Assembly (NCBI GenBank): GCA_021234155.1
Contig: JAJEKV010000071.1
Span: forward strand, 6,260,236-6,324,235
From: Isoetes taiwanensis
Lineage: Eukaryota; Streptophyta; Lycopodiopsida; Isoetales; Isoetaceae
Length of the DNA stretch: 64,000 nucleotides
Reading direction: 5' to 3'
Positions 21,634 to 34,749 of the stretch are shown in pieces (positions within the stretch are counted from its first letter, which is position 1; every line of letters begins with the position of its first letter). A model generated the notes under the pieces. That model saw nothing but the letters and a program-made list of their open reading frames with translations. It did no database searches and was not told where the DNA came from. The position numbers and the translations under genes are program-made.

Positions 21634-23500
21634 TTGTGTCAGAAGTCAAACATAGTGAATAGAAGGCGCTTCCGTCCTCGACTCCCTAGGTTGCGATTTT
21701 ATGCTCCACGTCCTCGCTTCAATATTCGGGTGCTTTTTTTTTTACCTACTCAATTTCTCGATGCTCCAGCACTGGCTCAGCACCTATTTTCAGCATTTGC
21801 TCGTGACGTGAAGGACGCCTTCATCATTTTTGAAGGATGCCCTTCATCATTTTTGCAGGGTGTGCAGGCCTGCGCGCAAAAACTTTTCGCAGGCAGAATT
21901 GATTAGGTGTAGGGTGCTAGGGATTCTCGATTCCTGATCATTTCGATTTTGAAGCTTGATTGAAAGTGTAATTGGGAAGTTCGGTTTATTCCGCTACTCT
22001 TACGAGTTCCAGCATCTAGCTATGGCGCTCAAGTAAACGAGGTAAAATCCCTCTATTTCTCATGCGTTTTCTTTATCTCTTCGATATTGAACTAAAAAAC
22101 ACTGTTTGATGTTATAAAGGGAACTACTTTTGGCAAGAACAGAAGCGAGTTAATTTCATACAAACAGAGGGTTTGTGTAATGAAGGGAAGAAGCCAAAGG
22201 ATTTGAAGGCCAAGGATGTTTCCGACCGTGATTTTCTTGATGTCCGGCGTGCCCCGCCGGAAAGGAAAGATAAGCGAAAATTTGTTAGGCCCGGTTCGCC
22301 ATCGTGGCCATATGACCCTCTTTGGAAAGAATCATCGAGAAAAGCAAGCCTACCAACAATGAGGTTAGGGTAACCTTTGCTCGAGCTTTTGCACGGAGTA
22401 ATACCCAATGAGCTTTGTCAAACCACGGGCAATTCAAAGTAAACCGGGCTAGTTTTCTTTCTGAAGCTTATCGAACATCTGAAAATGATTTCTAAGGGGA
22501 GACCAGCAGCCTCTTGTTTGAATAGCAATGCTTTTTTTGGATCACTTGGGTAAGCTTCTTTGAAATGAAGAGAGATGAGAGGAGTTGCTATTATCAAAAC
22601 AAAAGTCTTTATTGAGGAAAGAAGGTGTTGTTGCTGGAGCGCATACGGCTTGCAAAGCTATATATGAAAATATCTGGAGTTCAAGCAAAAGTCCGAGAAG
22701 ACCTTGAGCGTGATTTTCGAGGAAAGAAGTTCTTTGCTATTGCAAAACTAAAGAATGATGAAGAAGTTATCGAGCTTTTGGAGCGACATACGCAAATAGA
22801 TTCTAAAGGGGAAGAACACATTCGTGCTGAAATTTCTGTGTTAAAGGATGAAATAGCATCCTATGAGGCATCAATGGCGAAGTGGCATGCAAGATAGTGA
22901 AAGTACCAAAACTCGGATGGAGTTGGGTATGGGTGTCTATTCTTTGCCTTTGCTAACTAGTGATGTATGTCGGACATGTGGCCTTTGTTTTCCTCAAGAA
23001 TATGACCTAATTTGTTAAAATAAACCAATGTGAACATAAATACCATGTCTTTTGCTTTTCCCATTTGTCTTTGAAAACTATGCTTTGTGTGGTTCCCTGT
23101 TTTGGAGAGGAAGTCCCAAGCAATTATTTTGTGGGAACCGGGATTCAAAAGAATTGATCTTGTTATTGAAGAGGACTCTAACTATGAAGATGAAGAAGAA
23201 AAACTGAACTAATAGCAGTGCTGAAGATAAGAAGCGAGAAGGATGAAGTTGATCGCAAACACCACTTTGTACAATAAGCGTGCAAGTATTGATTTAAAGC
23301 GTAAAGAATTTGGAAAAATTAAGAAAAGGAAGACAAGGGCCAAGCAAAAAAGACTTCGAAACTTGTTTCAAGTAAGTATTCTTGTTCATTGTATCTTCTA
23401 ATGTTTTTGTTTTGTGCTAACTTCAATTCTATTTGGCGGTTATAGATATTGACAAGGCGAGTCATGTTAAATTTGCTCACATATCTCCCATAAAAGGTAC
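21634..23500 (+). CDS. Unrecognised coding-like pieces, possibly one spliced or broken gene
   Basis: Several plus-strand pieces look coding but match no family I know. 22,117-22,372 encodes a basic, charged segment (KDRDFLDVRRAPPERK-like). 22,625-22,897 encodes a helical, charged segment likely to form a coiled coil (LLERIRLAKLYMK, then ELLERHTQ), ending at a stop. 23,130-23,210 has an acidic run (EEDSNYEDEEE). 23,243-23,371 is a very basic piece (GKIKKRKTRAKQKRL) ending at a consensus donor CAA|GTAAGT, and TTATAG at about 23,450 could be the next acceptor. The pieces are in different frames, so either introns or frameshifts separate them. The long ORF at 21,634-21,906 is less convincing. Confidence 0.25.
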
Positions 23501-26500
23501 ACATTTAGTTTTAGTATTATAACTTCTCTTTAACACTAGACACATCCCACGATGGACCATTAAAGGGGCATTTGAAGGTTTACAAAAAAATCATATAAAA
23601 TCAAAGGGCACAAAAGCGGCCAAAGCCTTTCTAAAAGTTTATATATGGCAGTTATGGTTCACATAAAAATACACAAAAATATATCAGCTCTCGTTCTTGT
23701 GAGTTATGCACTAGCAAACCCAAGGGGTCAAGTACCAAAAAGCTTCATGTTCACACAAAGTAAAATTGTCTTAATGAAAAGATTTTTTGATTTTTTGGCT
23801 ATAATGTGATTTTTCTACACGAGATATAGAGCAAGACACAAAAAGCGCATCTCAATCGAAGTCCGTGAAGGAAGATATAGCCATTCAAACATGGCGAGGT
23901 CGGAGCGTTTTACGCTTTACGAGAACCGAAGATTGGTTCCTTAAAGCAGTTGTGGTATAAAAACAACAACTTTTGGAAGGAGATAAATTTTGAGCTCAAA
24001 TTTGGCATATAAGTAGTTCACGAGGTCCTCCATCCTAGAAAAATGTTTGTTGAGTTTTGAATTTGATGTTTTGACTTTTTACTTCTAATTTTAATTTTAG
24101 GGAATTTATACAAATGGGTAACATTGATACATATGACTCTAGGTTGTCCTCCAAAAAATCACATTATGAAAGTTTATAAGAATATGAAACCAATGCAAAA
24201 ACAAGCTCGTGAAAAGAGTAAAAGACATGGTAAATAAAAATCAAAAACGATTTCTGTACCTGCCCATTACTGGTCCATAGTCCATTTAAAAATCAATAAT
24301 ATACTTATGTTAGTCCATCTCACGTTGAGTTTTGGGACATGAGTAGCTCCTGAACCACTTTGTTCAAAAAAATATATGTTGGTCATTATCTTGAAGATTG
24401 TATTAAAATAAATAGCATCAATTATATTATGTCTTCCATGTTTATTCTAGATTTGTGCCTTAAAAGGTGTGACTTTACAAAATCACATCTCGAAGTATCT
24501 CATATCAAGAAACAAATGCAAAAGAACCAAGGAAAAATATGAAAAAACTTTTTCTATAAAACATCAAGATGGTACGCTATCTGCTAGTCGATTCTGAACT
24601 CATCATTGGTCCAAATGATTGAAAGTTTAAAAAATCAATAATGGCATCACTTTAATCAATTTTGATCTCAACTTTGTGCATATAGTTTACTTGTATGATT
24701 CTCGTGGGGAGAAAATTAGTTGACTATGTGAGCTGCGTAATTTAAGGGGTAAGATTGAAGCACAAAGAATTGAGAATTTATGAGGTACTTATGACCAATT
24801 GAACCTCCATGGACCTCCACTTACACCTTTCAAAAAATCATGTGATCGAAGCTAAAAAGCCATAGTATTATTCTATGGGGCAAAATGGATAAGGCTAGTG
24901 AGAGATATATGCTCTATACAATTGGTCTCATGGACCATAAATGGTGATGCATGCTTATATAAATTAAAACCTTAGAAATAACATGTTACTTTAACATGCA
25001 ACTAGAGATTTATATTGCCAAGAAAGGTATGCATCCATGAAAATATAATATACATGAAAGATAACCTACATGTAACATTATTCTACTTAGATGACAATGC
25101 TTTATAGCAGCAACACAGATATAAAGTTTATGCTAGTAAGAAATAAACAGATTTCTTTGTATTTTTTTTCAATAAGGACATGCAACCTATATAAGAGATC
25201 TCCATATAAGTCAATGTTCACATTTTCAACTATTTTATAGGCTTATATGGGGAAAGGTAGTGTCTCTTCCATGAACTAAAGAACCATACATATAATGTCA
25301 TATGGTCTAATTACATATTGTCATGGCTAAACTTCACAACATTCACTTAATTCATCAATAAACATCACTAAGTATGACCATTGTGGAGTTTTGGAGCTAT
25401 AATTGTGGAGTTAACTCAACTTTTATACTCTAATGTGTTACTGCAGCTGTACATCATGTTTTAATCCCAAAAATTGCATGGTTACACTCTAGTTACCCTA
25501 TATGTAAGTTGATAAGAGTTATATTCTATGTAGATATAAGTAGGCGCATCACTTATTACCCTCATGGTATTATGGATGGTTGTTATTTGAGCATTTTAAC
25601 ATATACTTGTGTCCTAAATTGCGTATCGTGAGATTCTTTTAGTAAATTGTGAGGTTAACATGACTTATGAACACTCCAAAAAATCATGAGACTATAGCTC
25701 GTATAGTTATCAACTCATGGCCACAAGAATTAAGTTAAAACTTGTTATAATAAGAGAGAAATAATTCTCAAACCTCAAGCGACTTTTTGACCAAAATAGG
25801 GTTTGGCGACTTCCACCAATGTCAGGATGATAGCAAGAAAACATGGGAACATAAAACTCAATGTGGTCTATGATAAACAGGGCAAATACCTCCACCTTTA
25901 GCAAGGTTTAGGTCACTTTATGCTAGAAAAATTGAAGAAGGCGGAGTTACGGGCAAAAGTGAAACTGCCAAATTCTCTAATGTTTGAGCAATCACCACAA
26001 GGTAGAGGTGACCCCATTGGTCTTGAAATTCTCAGAGGTCATCAAGAAACAAGTGAAGACTCAAATGGTGGCGGTATAGTTCAAAATCGAAATTTCTGTT
26101 ATGAGTTACATGGGTTTAAGTGGCAGAGGTCATGTGGGCCAGTTCAGGTCCATGGATCAGGAATGGTTCTAGAGACAGGTCTAGTGTTAAGTTACATTAA
26201 TTTTAAATTAATCTGCGGACAAGAAGACCCCCGGCAACACCTTGGACCGCGACAAGAAGACAAGAAGACCCCTGCAAGAAACAAGCATTGTTAAGCAAAA
26301 AAAATGGTAAGTCTAAGCGAAAATTTGAATAGTAGTCCATGTTCAATTTAATTGTAGTTAATATTGAATTCTTATTGCAGGAAATTTGTCTAAGATTGCT
26401 GCAAAAGCTTCTACTGAAGATGCAAGGATGGAGCATATAGAAGATCAAGATCTTTGAGAAGTAGATTTGGAGATGTAGAATAAAAAGGATCTTTGAAGAG

Positions 26501-27126
26501 GTGCTGAACTTTGAGAGTTAACGGTTACCAAATTGGTGAAGTTCTAGCGGCGGGTGTATCGAGGAGGATTATGGAGTAGATTCTCAAGAAGAAATCCTTC
26601 CAGTGGTACACGAGGAGAAAATTATCTTGCTTTTTAAAAAGGCAAGACTTTCGAATTTAGATCTCTTCGAAGCAGCTTGTCTCAATGCAGAACTAGCATC
26701 TTAACAGAACCAAAGATCTTATCAAAGATCTACCGTGCTTGTTTTCTTTTAAAATATTCCGAGGATCTTGTATACATACAACACAATTATGTTCCATAGT
26801 GTTGACATGTTTTTGTATATTTCGTGATAGCAATATGATTGCTCAAACATTCCAAGTGATATGAATACAAGTTTTGTTTGGGTACTTAAGTTAAATTTGT
26901 TCCTCTTTTTTCAAGCATCTACATCATGTTTTCAAACTAAAACAATCATGTTTCATTCATGTTTACATATTTCATTATGACAACTAATTTGATCAACAAA
27001 TTTGAGATAAAAATGTGATCAATTGTGACAACTTCAATATGATCCTACATGATCATACATGTTTCATTCAATATGACAATGTTCTGCCCAATATTTCAAT
27101 ATTCCATTCATTCATATTTCATATTT
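23501..27126. other. AT-rich DNA without recognisable genes
   Basis: About 3.6 kb in which I see no gene, RNA or clear repeat array. The longest plus-strand ORF (25,920-26,294) resembles nothing known; its 3' part contains a locally repeated GACAAGAAGACCCC near 26,218 and 26,257, so it is probably a chance frame. Texture resembles decayed transposon or intron DNA. Confidence 0.4.
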
Positions 27127-27447
27127 GGGTAAAAGCATGTTAGGGTGTACCACTTTTGGAACCTGCAAAAGTACATACACTAGGTACTTCAGAACTGGGT
27201 ACTTTCTCATTTTTATTTTCATTAAAACTAGTACAAAGGTCCAAAATAAAAGTCAAGGACGCATTAATATTCAAAGTTAAGATAAAGATAATGCTACCGG
27301 AGACCAAAATATATATAAAAGTTCTAAAATGTAACTTTTATTGAGATATTACACGGGTACCCAGTACCCAGTCCTGGGTACCTTTTTAGGTACTTTTTTG
27401 GTCACTAAATAATACTTTTTAAGGGACACCCTAACATGCTTTTACCC
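27127..27447. mobile_element. MITE with 25 bp terminal inverted repeats and ATTT duplication
   Basis: A 321 bp element starts GGGTAAAAGCATGTTAGGGT and ends with the reverse complement ACCCTAACATGCTTTTACCC. The inverted ends match over about 25 bp with one or two differences. ATTT flanks both sides (27,123-27,126 and 27,448-27,451), a likely 4 bp target duplication. The interior has no ORF and contains clustered GGGTACC/GGTACCC words near 27,356-27,390. The superfamily is not assigned. Confidence 0.75.
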
Positions 27448-27619
27448 ATTTCATGTTTCATTCAATGTAACATATTTTGTATCCATACCAATATGACAAC
27501 AAATGTTTACCAATTCATAATGTTTCACATGATTCGAATACATATTCACAATGTTTAAAAAGAATCACACCATTTACATTATTTACAATTTACAATTTAT
27601 AGTTTGAATCATAAAGCAT

Positions 27620-28942
27620 CTTTGCCTTTTGCTGCTTTTTCTTTTGATTTCTTCTTTCCTTTCAGCTCATTTCCTTTAGACTCTAAAACTTCCCGAAAGC
27701 ATAAATGGATGTCCTTTGATGCAAAGTCCATAATATGAACTTGCACAATGTGGGGGAGCTCAAACAGGTTGTTCTCAATCGGTCATATCAAAATTAACAC
27801 CAAAACCAAATGGTTGTATACAACACCTCTAGCTCATGTTCTAGCAATTCATACAAGTTACCATTAATTAACTTGTAATATTTTCCAGTAACAACTACTT
27901 CATTCCTACCAAACTTTTGCCCCCAAGGATCCTTGTATGCTTTCTCTATAACATGCTTTGTTCTAGTGCATTTTAAAATATAAAAGTCTACTTTTCTTTG
28001 TTGTTAGGCTCGGCATTGACAAAGAAAGTTATCTCCAACAAACAATGATATCTCGATTTCCACTCATGATCTCCTTCAAAAGCAGGGCCTTCAACAACTT
28101 CCTCAACATAGCCAAGACACATAGGTTTCAATTCAGAGTATGACCACGTGCCTATTCTAGCAATGTAGGGACACTTTGCATATTTCCCTAACCAACAATT
28201 ATGACAGAAACATGTGAAGTTCATATGTGCCACTTGAATCGGGTCAGTTCTTTGAGTAGGCCTGATGGAGTGAAATTTGCTAGAGCCAGATAGAGTTGCA
28301 CAATCATACCTTTCACTTCTATCAATATCTCCTATGCCAACTTCCCAAAAATATCTGTCAAACACAAGCATTCAACAACACACCTGTATCTGTCCTTGCC
28401 TTCCATTGTCATGTTGTCACTGAAATGTTTTTTGCAAAAAACCACTACATCATGTGCATTTCTAAGTGGCACAGAATTTCGTTTTAACATCTAATGAGTT
28501 CCAGCACAGAATTTCGTTTTAACATCTCACAGAATGACAGCTCCAGCACCATCATGTTCACCTGTTTCTCTATCAGATTAGTGCTGGAAATGAACATTAA
28601 CTCTAATTAAATGACAATATGAAAGTTACCTTTCCCATGATAATAAGCAAAATAATTCCAAGTTATTGGGATGCCACTAGCTTGATAATTTCTTCCTAGA
28701 AAGTAAAATGTTCTACTTCCTTTCCACTGGCTAGAACATCCATCAGACCAAACAATATGTCTGTTGTACTTAATTTGTTTCTTTGGACAAAAATCTTTGC
28801 ATGATTTGTTCAAACAATGTTGCATAAACAAAGTGTCATGTTCCCTATCATCTGAAATGTAGAAATGAGTTTCTTTGATGATTCTTCTCTCATCTTCATC
28901 CAATTTAGGGTCATCACTTTTGGTGGCATGTCTGTATAAGAC
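27620..28942 (-). pseudogene. Transposase-like family with WSDGCSSQ motif, C-terminal half
   Basis: On the minus strand the exon 28,942-28,630 reads from VLYRHATKSDDPKLDED to HIVWSDGCSSQWKG and WNYFAYYHGK, ending at a donor GTAACT. After it come HDGAGAV, LRNAHDVVVFCKKHF, RYFWEVGIGDIDRSERYDC and FTCFCHNCWLGKYAKCPY (28,580-27,990), then WGQKFGRNEVVVTGKYYKL (about 27,900). This order is that of a large uncharacterised plant and invertebrate family that I regard as transposase-like; the D of SDG and the Cys pairs are its landmarks. A stop and a 34 bp duplication at 28,469-28,537 break the frame, so it is a pseudogene. A Cys pair (RCEVCEEY) near 29,130 may be an upstream piece. Confidence 0.55.
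28469..28537. repeat. 34 bp tandem duplication inside the 27.6-28.9 kb pseudogene
   Basis: The unit begins GCACAGAATTTCGTTTTAAC and is present twice, nearly identical. It introduces a stop between HDGAGAVIL and LRNAHDVV. Its freshness suggests a recent replication slip in an otherwise old copy. Confidence 0.7.
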
Positions 28943-29939
28943 CTATGCAATTAAATTGAGAGATATGACATGTTTTTGCAAGTAAGAACTATATAAATCT
29001 CTATAGTTACACAAGTTAGTTTCCATAGTGTCCTCCAAAAGTTAGCTTAAATATAAGTAAAAAATAAGTGCACTTCGAATAACTCTCAAGTCATCCCAAT
29101 AATCTTCTCAATATTCTTCACAAACCTCACATCTGATAATATCTTGCCAATGTTCATTTTCGTCTTAAATCAATATTGCAAGCTTACTAGAAATAACGAA
29201 TCTAGGTTTCATGTCTTATCGTTGCACTCTAGTAGTACCAACAATCATTACAATTGCCACACCAGGATTTTGGACATGACATGTTGACATCAAATTGCTT
29301 ACTGAGTTTTGCACTTACAACATACGACTCAGCTTCTTCCAATATCTTCTCCTATCTACAAGGAAATGCTCATGTAATACCCAACATATTAAATGTTCTC
29401 CATATACAAACTTTGCAAATTGAAAAATGGCTCCGAGTTCCCTGTCCAAAATAATATTTTCTAGAGCATTACGTCCCATCCAATATCTTCCTTAGTCATC
29501 TATCTTGCAATTTGATCATGCCTTTGTGCACCTAATTGCGTCGAATCATTTTCAACTATCAACTATCAAGTGCTCAATTGCATCCTGCAAAGCACTTGCA
29601 AATACTCATGATTGATACAATTGCAGATATTTTCAACTAAACATTAAGACCAACTTGTTTATCCATTTCGAGTCTTTGAAAGAAGGCATTGCATCTCGCT
29701 CAACGTATGTTGCCGCAATTGCTCATTCACCTACATCAAATGCATGTTATATCAGTTGGTGTATCCGAAATGCCTGAAGTTTCCTAAATAAAATCAAAGC
29801 AAATAAAAATCTACCATAAGGATGTATATGTATAACTTTTCATAGTAATTTATGTTAAATAAGCAGAGTTTCGTTAAATTTGGAATTCTGAAGACAAGTT
29901 GGAATAATTTTTATATAGTATACCTTGGAGGGTTATGTA
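28943..29939. other. AT-rich DNA without recognisable genes
   Basis: Possible further minus-strand remnants of the WSDGCSSQ family (a CEVC pair near 29,130 and CGNCNDC near 29,240) are the only coding hints. Nothing else is seen. Confidence 0.3.
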
Positions 29940-30125
29940 TACCTCAATACTTATAGTATGGTTATGTGTATTACAAAAGGTTATGTATACCTGTTGCATA
30001 CTAGTATACCTCAATACATATAGTATGGTTATGTGTATTACAAAAGGTTATGTATACCTGTTGTATACTAAGACAACCAGATTACAATAAGATAACAAGT
30101 ACTATTATTCTTCTACTATTATTAT
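29940..30125. repeat. Left flanking repeat of the LINE, itself partly duplicated
   Basis: A 62-65 bp unit containing TAGTATGGTTATGTGTATTA occurs twice in tandem (about 29,940-30,003 and 30,005-30,070). The second unit plus the following 55 bp (ACAACCAGATTACAA and so on) recurs at 36,916-37,024 on the other side of the LINE. Confidence 0.8.
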
Positions 30126-31529
30126 GTCGATTGTGTCTAGGTCGGGGCCGCCATCTTGCATTAGGCTAGCGGGCGGAGTGCCTTGTTTATCTGACGACAA
30201 TCCACCATGCTCAAGATATCGCGGGATAATGGTTACACTTAGGGCTGTTGGAGGTGCTTGGGGTGCTAGGCGACAAAAGCGACTCGATAAAGGCGCCGAG
30301 GATTTGGGACGAGAACCATGCGATTGCTTTTAATCGTCTGTGATTCACTCGACAATTCAGCGGCCGCCAAGATATCAGCATAATCTCACAATATGCGATC
30401 TCGGTAAGGTCTGTATATATTGTTGTGAGAAGAACCCAGTGGATTTCGTGTGCCGAGCATATGTTGGAAGAAACTTGGAAAAGGTCAGAAAGATCGGAGA
30501 GCCGTCGGAAGGGAAAAGCCCCAATAATTGAATTGAACGTGCAGGATAGGGAAGGAGGATGGGCGGCATGTAATCTCCTTTTGCATGATTTCTGTTTTTA
30601 ACTCTTTACTTTTTACTTTTACTCTCCTCGTTTTCTGTCATGAATCCAGTCTGTCAAATAGGTAAGTTGTATCAGCAGAATGTTCTATCAGCAGAATGTT
30701 CTATGAAAAATAGTTGAATGACGCGGGGGAAGCCCAGACATAGTAGAGACAAGTTAAGCCGGACAGAAGTGTCTTTTTGTAGCTGAATGCATAGCAGAAT
30801 TATGCAGAAATAGACATAGCCGAATACCTGAACATGTTTAAAGGATACAGGTTTAAATATGCTTTAATATGTAATATCTCTGTATGGAGAAAATTTTTGA
30901 AAATTTTTGAGAATTTTTGAATGAAGGAAATATATGGTAATAGTTGTCTCAATAGAATCTGAAGTGATATCTGTTACTGATAAAGTAGCTCCTTTATGTA
31001 TTCTAAACACCGCCCCGATGATGAAACGATCCCGATCCATAGGATTATACTCCACGGGGGCAATGCACGAACACATGGGAAATTATAGAAATTATGGACT
31101 CTAGTAATTTAGAGCATGAATGAGGACTACTGAAGACCTACTGAAGGAGCATAATGCGGCTGTTAAGCGACACCAGAAGACAGAAGATAGAAGATAGAAG
31201 ATATAAACATAGGGAAGGAAAATATTACAGGCGTAGCAGGGCGATATTGGGGCATGGAGCAGGAAATACACCATGCAAAAATAGACAAAAAGAACTATAT
31301 CGCGGGAGATATCGTTTCGGGAGGAGAAGGGTGACTAAAAACACTCAAAATAAAGGGAAATACAAAATAATGGGTGGCCACAGTAAGTGATGATAGAAAA
31401 GGAACAAGAATAATTTGACTGAGAGATAATAAGCCCCAGTAAAAAGATGGCGAGGGCCCGATGAAAGGGACACGAAATACCTTAACGCAGAACAAAAATG
31501 ATTTGCAAAAAAGCGGCCGGGGGGCAAGA

Positions 31530-31860
31530 TCACGGAACCAGAGGCTATGCCTCCGTAGGTGACACCGAGGATAGCGAGGGCTAGACCCACCAACCGGTAA
31601 CGGACCACCAAAACTCATCAACACATGGGAGAACGGCATATGACTTGTGCAGTGAGGGGTATGAAGAATACCTCAACCGGAATTCTTGATGTATGGCACC
31701 ACAGAGTAAAAGGTGGGACGGGAACAAGATACGGGACAGTGAGGCCAAGCCTCCGCCGTACACCGAGGATAGCGAGGGCAAGACCCACCAACCTGGTAAA
31801 CCCGGACCACTAAAACTCAATATAACTAACGGTACAATATATGTATGAAGAATACCCGGA
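31530..31860 (+). repeat. Direct repeats in the LINE 5' region
   Basis: The segment with ACCGAGGATAGCGAGGGC and CCCACCAACC at about 31,550-31,610 recurs at about 31,757-31,805. GTATGAAGAATACC occurs at about 31,660 and 31,843. A repeat period of roughly 180-200 bp is suggested. Tandem 5' monomers act as promoters in some L1 elements; here that is only an analogy. Confidence 0.55.
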
Positions 31861-32251
31861 AGGATCTAAACTGGACACCGGGGATCGGGGAAAAGTATGG
31901 ACAAGGGGGAGCAAAAAAAGACAAACGAGCGATACATGCCGCAAATACAGAAACACGGAGAACCACAAAAATACTAGCGCCAATCAATACAGACAAGCAT
32001 CTACCCAACCACTTGCGGACTTCGAAAACCGAGAGGATCAACCTTGGGCAACGGACGAAAAGAATCGAAAGTGACAATAAAAGGGACGGGCAAAACTAAT
32101 TAGGGCCTTTTTGAATTTTGAATTTTAAAATTTGAAATTCAAATCAGAGAACGGTAATCGCCAATAAAAATACCGTTTAGAAGCGAAAGAAATATATATA
32201 GCCTTAGGGGAAACGACGGTTATTCCACAAGCAAGAGTCTATACGAACGCT

Positions 32252-33136
32252 TTGCATGGGAGTCTTTACGCAGCGGTGATTCTCTTGCAAAGCGAGGGCG
32301 ATGGTGATAGCATCAACCGCAGCCGAGAGGAGATTGGAGGCGGCAAGAGCCCGGTGAGCCAACAAGACCTTAGGGACTTTTTGGCACAAATGGATAAACG
32401 GCTAGAGGCAAAGATCCGAACCTGGATGCACTCAACGATTGGCCGAGACTTGTAACAAAGAACAAAGCAGCCATCACTAGCATGGGCGTGAGAGTAGGAG
32501 GGGTGAAGATGAACGAGGAAATGCACGGCCAGAATGGACGAGATCGAAGAGGAGAAAGCAAAGATCCCGCAAAGGTTGGTTGAATTAGAGAAATCAAATG
32601 TTGATTTGGATGCATGGGAGTCATATGATAGGATAAAACCACATTTATTGGAATATGAGGAGCGAGAATAAGATTAAACATGATGTTAGGCTAATTGGGA
32701 TAGCAGAGGCCTAATGAGGATATATATCGAGCCACTGCAGAAGTGATAGAGGCGGTGTTCAAGGAAACAGGGGCGGCGTCATCGTCAAAGCCCTCCGTCG
32801 GGCCAATGGAGGGGAGATCGGAGACATAAACTTGACATTGAGGGACATGGCAACCAAGGAGAGGATCTTACGAGGATGGGATCCGGGGATTGAGGAATGG
32901 AATCAAAAATCACGGGAGGCATTAACGCGGTGATGCGAGGCGGGGGCTACACGGGGGAATTGGCCAAAGCCGTGGAACCGGAACAGCTGTGGATACAAGC
33001 GAGGGTCAAGAATGGCAAGGTATACATACACAAAAGGGTAAGAGAGCAAGGGACTCAACCGAGGGAGCGAGGCGGAAGGGTTGCGGGGGGTAGCAAAACC
33101 AACGGGAGCGAGAGAAGGAAAATTCACATCTCGTGA
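32252..33136 (+). pseudogene. LINE ORF1-like region
   Basis: The first part (32,252-32,455) is charged and helical (DLRDFLAQMDKRLEAKI). After frame changes comes a second helical stretch (MDEIEEEKAKIPQRLVELEK, about 32,535-32,600), then KHDVRLIGIAE (about 32,676), which resembles the NxRIxGIPE start of the L1 ORF1 RNA-binding domain, and MATKERILRGWDPG (about 32,848), which fits the same domain. The end is basic (32,897-33,136). Several stops interrupt it. Confidence 0.5.
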
Positions 33137-33315
33137 AACCCATGCAGCAGATGCAGGGGAGAACGTAATGCGAGAGAGGCACTAAGATGGGAGCGAGAAC
33201 AGAAAGCAATAGGAGGAAGCGAAACGGGGAAACGAAGAGCCGAACAAATCAAGCGGGGGTTTCGAAGGGCCAACCCCGACAATGAAAACCGTGGGGAGGC
33301 CAAGGAGAATGGGGA

Positions 33316-34085
33316 ATGGCACGGAAACATGGAGACCGGAAGGAGCAACCTCGGGGAAAAAGAGCCGATATTATGGTCTTTGGAACTGTACAGGGTACCC
33401 ATGGGATGATGGAGAAAAGACTGGAAGGTGCCTACCACTGTGACATAATATGTTTGGCGGAGACATGGGAGCATAACACTAAAAAAGGTTACGAGAGGAG
33501 GAAGGGTACCAATTTGTTTACATGTTGGAAAGACAGGGATTTCAAGAAAGGGAGAGGGAGTGCAGGTCTGGCTTGTTATATAAAGAATAGTGCGACTCAC
33601 AATGCATGTATGTTACATTAGGATATCAATAAAAGATATATGGTTTTGAATATTCAATTGAAAAACAAACAAGAGGTAGTTCGATAATTGCATATTACCC
33701 GGCGAAACAAAATATGTTGGAATTGCTGGAACTGGGAGAGAACATAACGAAATGGAAGGGACAAGGACCAATGATTATAGTAGGAGATCTAAATGCCAGA
33801 ACCAGACAGGAACAAGCACAAATTACGACGCGGATGAGGCGGATGGTCGATAGTGTACACGGCGAGGACCACGAGGAATGGCGAGGGATCGAGAAGATAA
33901 GGCTGAGGTCAACGCGCTAGGGGTGAGCTATTCTTTGGAAGTCTGCGCGGCAATGAGGGTGATCATAGCTAATGGCACGAAAAGATGGAGGGGATCGGGA
34001 GGTTTTCACGAGCCAAAACTCACATGGTAAGAGCATAATGGATTATATAATTTTGAGCGACCAAGCAGAGAAAAGGTAGAAGGGC
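33316..34085 (+). pseudogene. LINE ORF2 endonuclease domain
   Basis: APE-type endonuclease landmarks occur in order but in several frames: IMVFGTVQGTHG (about 33,373), DIICLAETWEH (about 33,440), GRGSAGLACYIKN (about 33,552), AYYPAKQN (about 33,690), MIIVGDLNART (about 33,772) and SIMDYIILSD (about 34,030). The E of AETW and the D/N of GDLN are the expected catalytic positions. Frameshifts lie near 33,620, 33,690 and 33,910. Confidence 0.75.
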
Positions 34086-34749
34086 TAATGCTACTGGGAA
34101 TGGCCGGGGGAAAAGGGAAAGCCATAGACCGATCAAACTAACATTTAGATTGGATGAGGCGCCACAAAAGGATGGCAAAATAAAGAAGGATAACAAAGGC
34201 GAGGGTAAGAATTCAATTCGGGAAAGGTGCGTAAACCTTTACCCAAATGATCAAGGATGAAATGGGAAAATGGGACTGGGGAACACAATGCAATTGGCGA
34301 TGGGAATACCCTCAATGACATAATGATAAGGGTAGCGGCCGGATGTGTTTGGGAGAAGGATCAAAATTAGGAAGAAGCGGGGCATTGAGCTTGTATGGTA
34401 TGATGACGAGTCGCGAGGAGAACACAAGAGGAAATTAAGAAAGCATAAGGGGAGGGGAGACATGCAGAAGAGAAGGCAGCATACATAAGGTTACTAAAGA
34501 AGAAAAGATACAATAACCTGCTACAACACCAATGGTACATGGGGGCCGAGAAAAAACAGCCAGAAGATTCTGGAAAGGATTCAAAAAACAAAGGAGGGGG
34601 TAGCAATGTAAAAGCAAGGGGCGAACAAGATGACATTGGAACCGAGGATGGGAGACATATCCCGGACAAATTATATAAGGCGTATGCCGGTTTTTAATAC
34701 CAATCTGACATGACCGGACAAACCATGCTTCAATATGTTGGAAGTAATG

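Noticed and set aside
31295..33600. Long minus-strand ORFs in the LINE
   Set aside because: The GA-rich plus strand of the LINE leaves open frames on its complement; the plus strand carries the recognisable domains.
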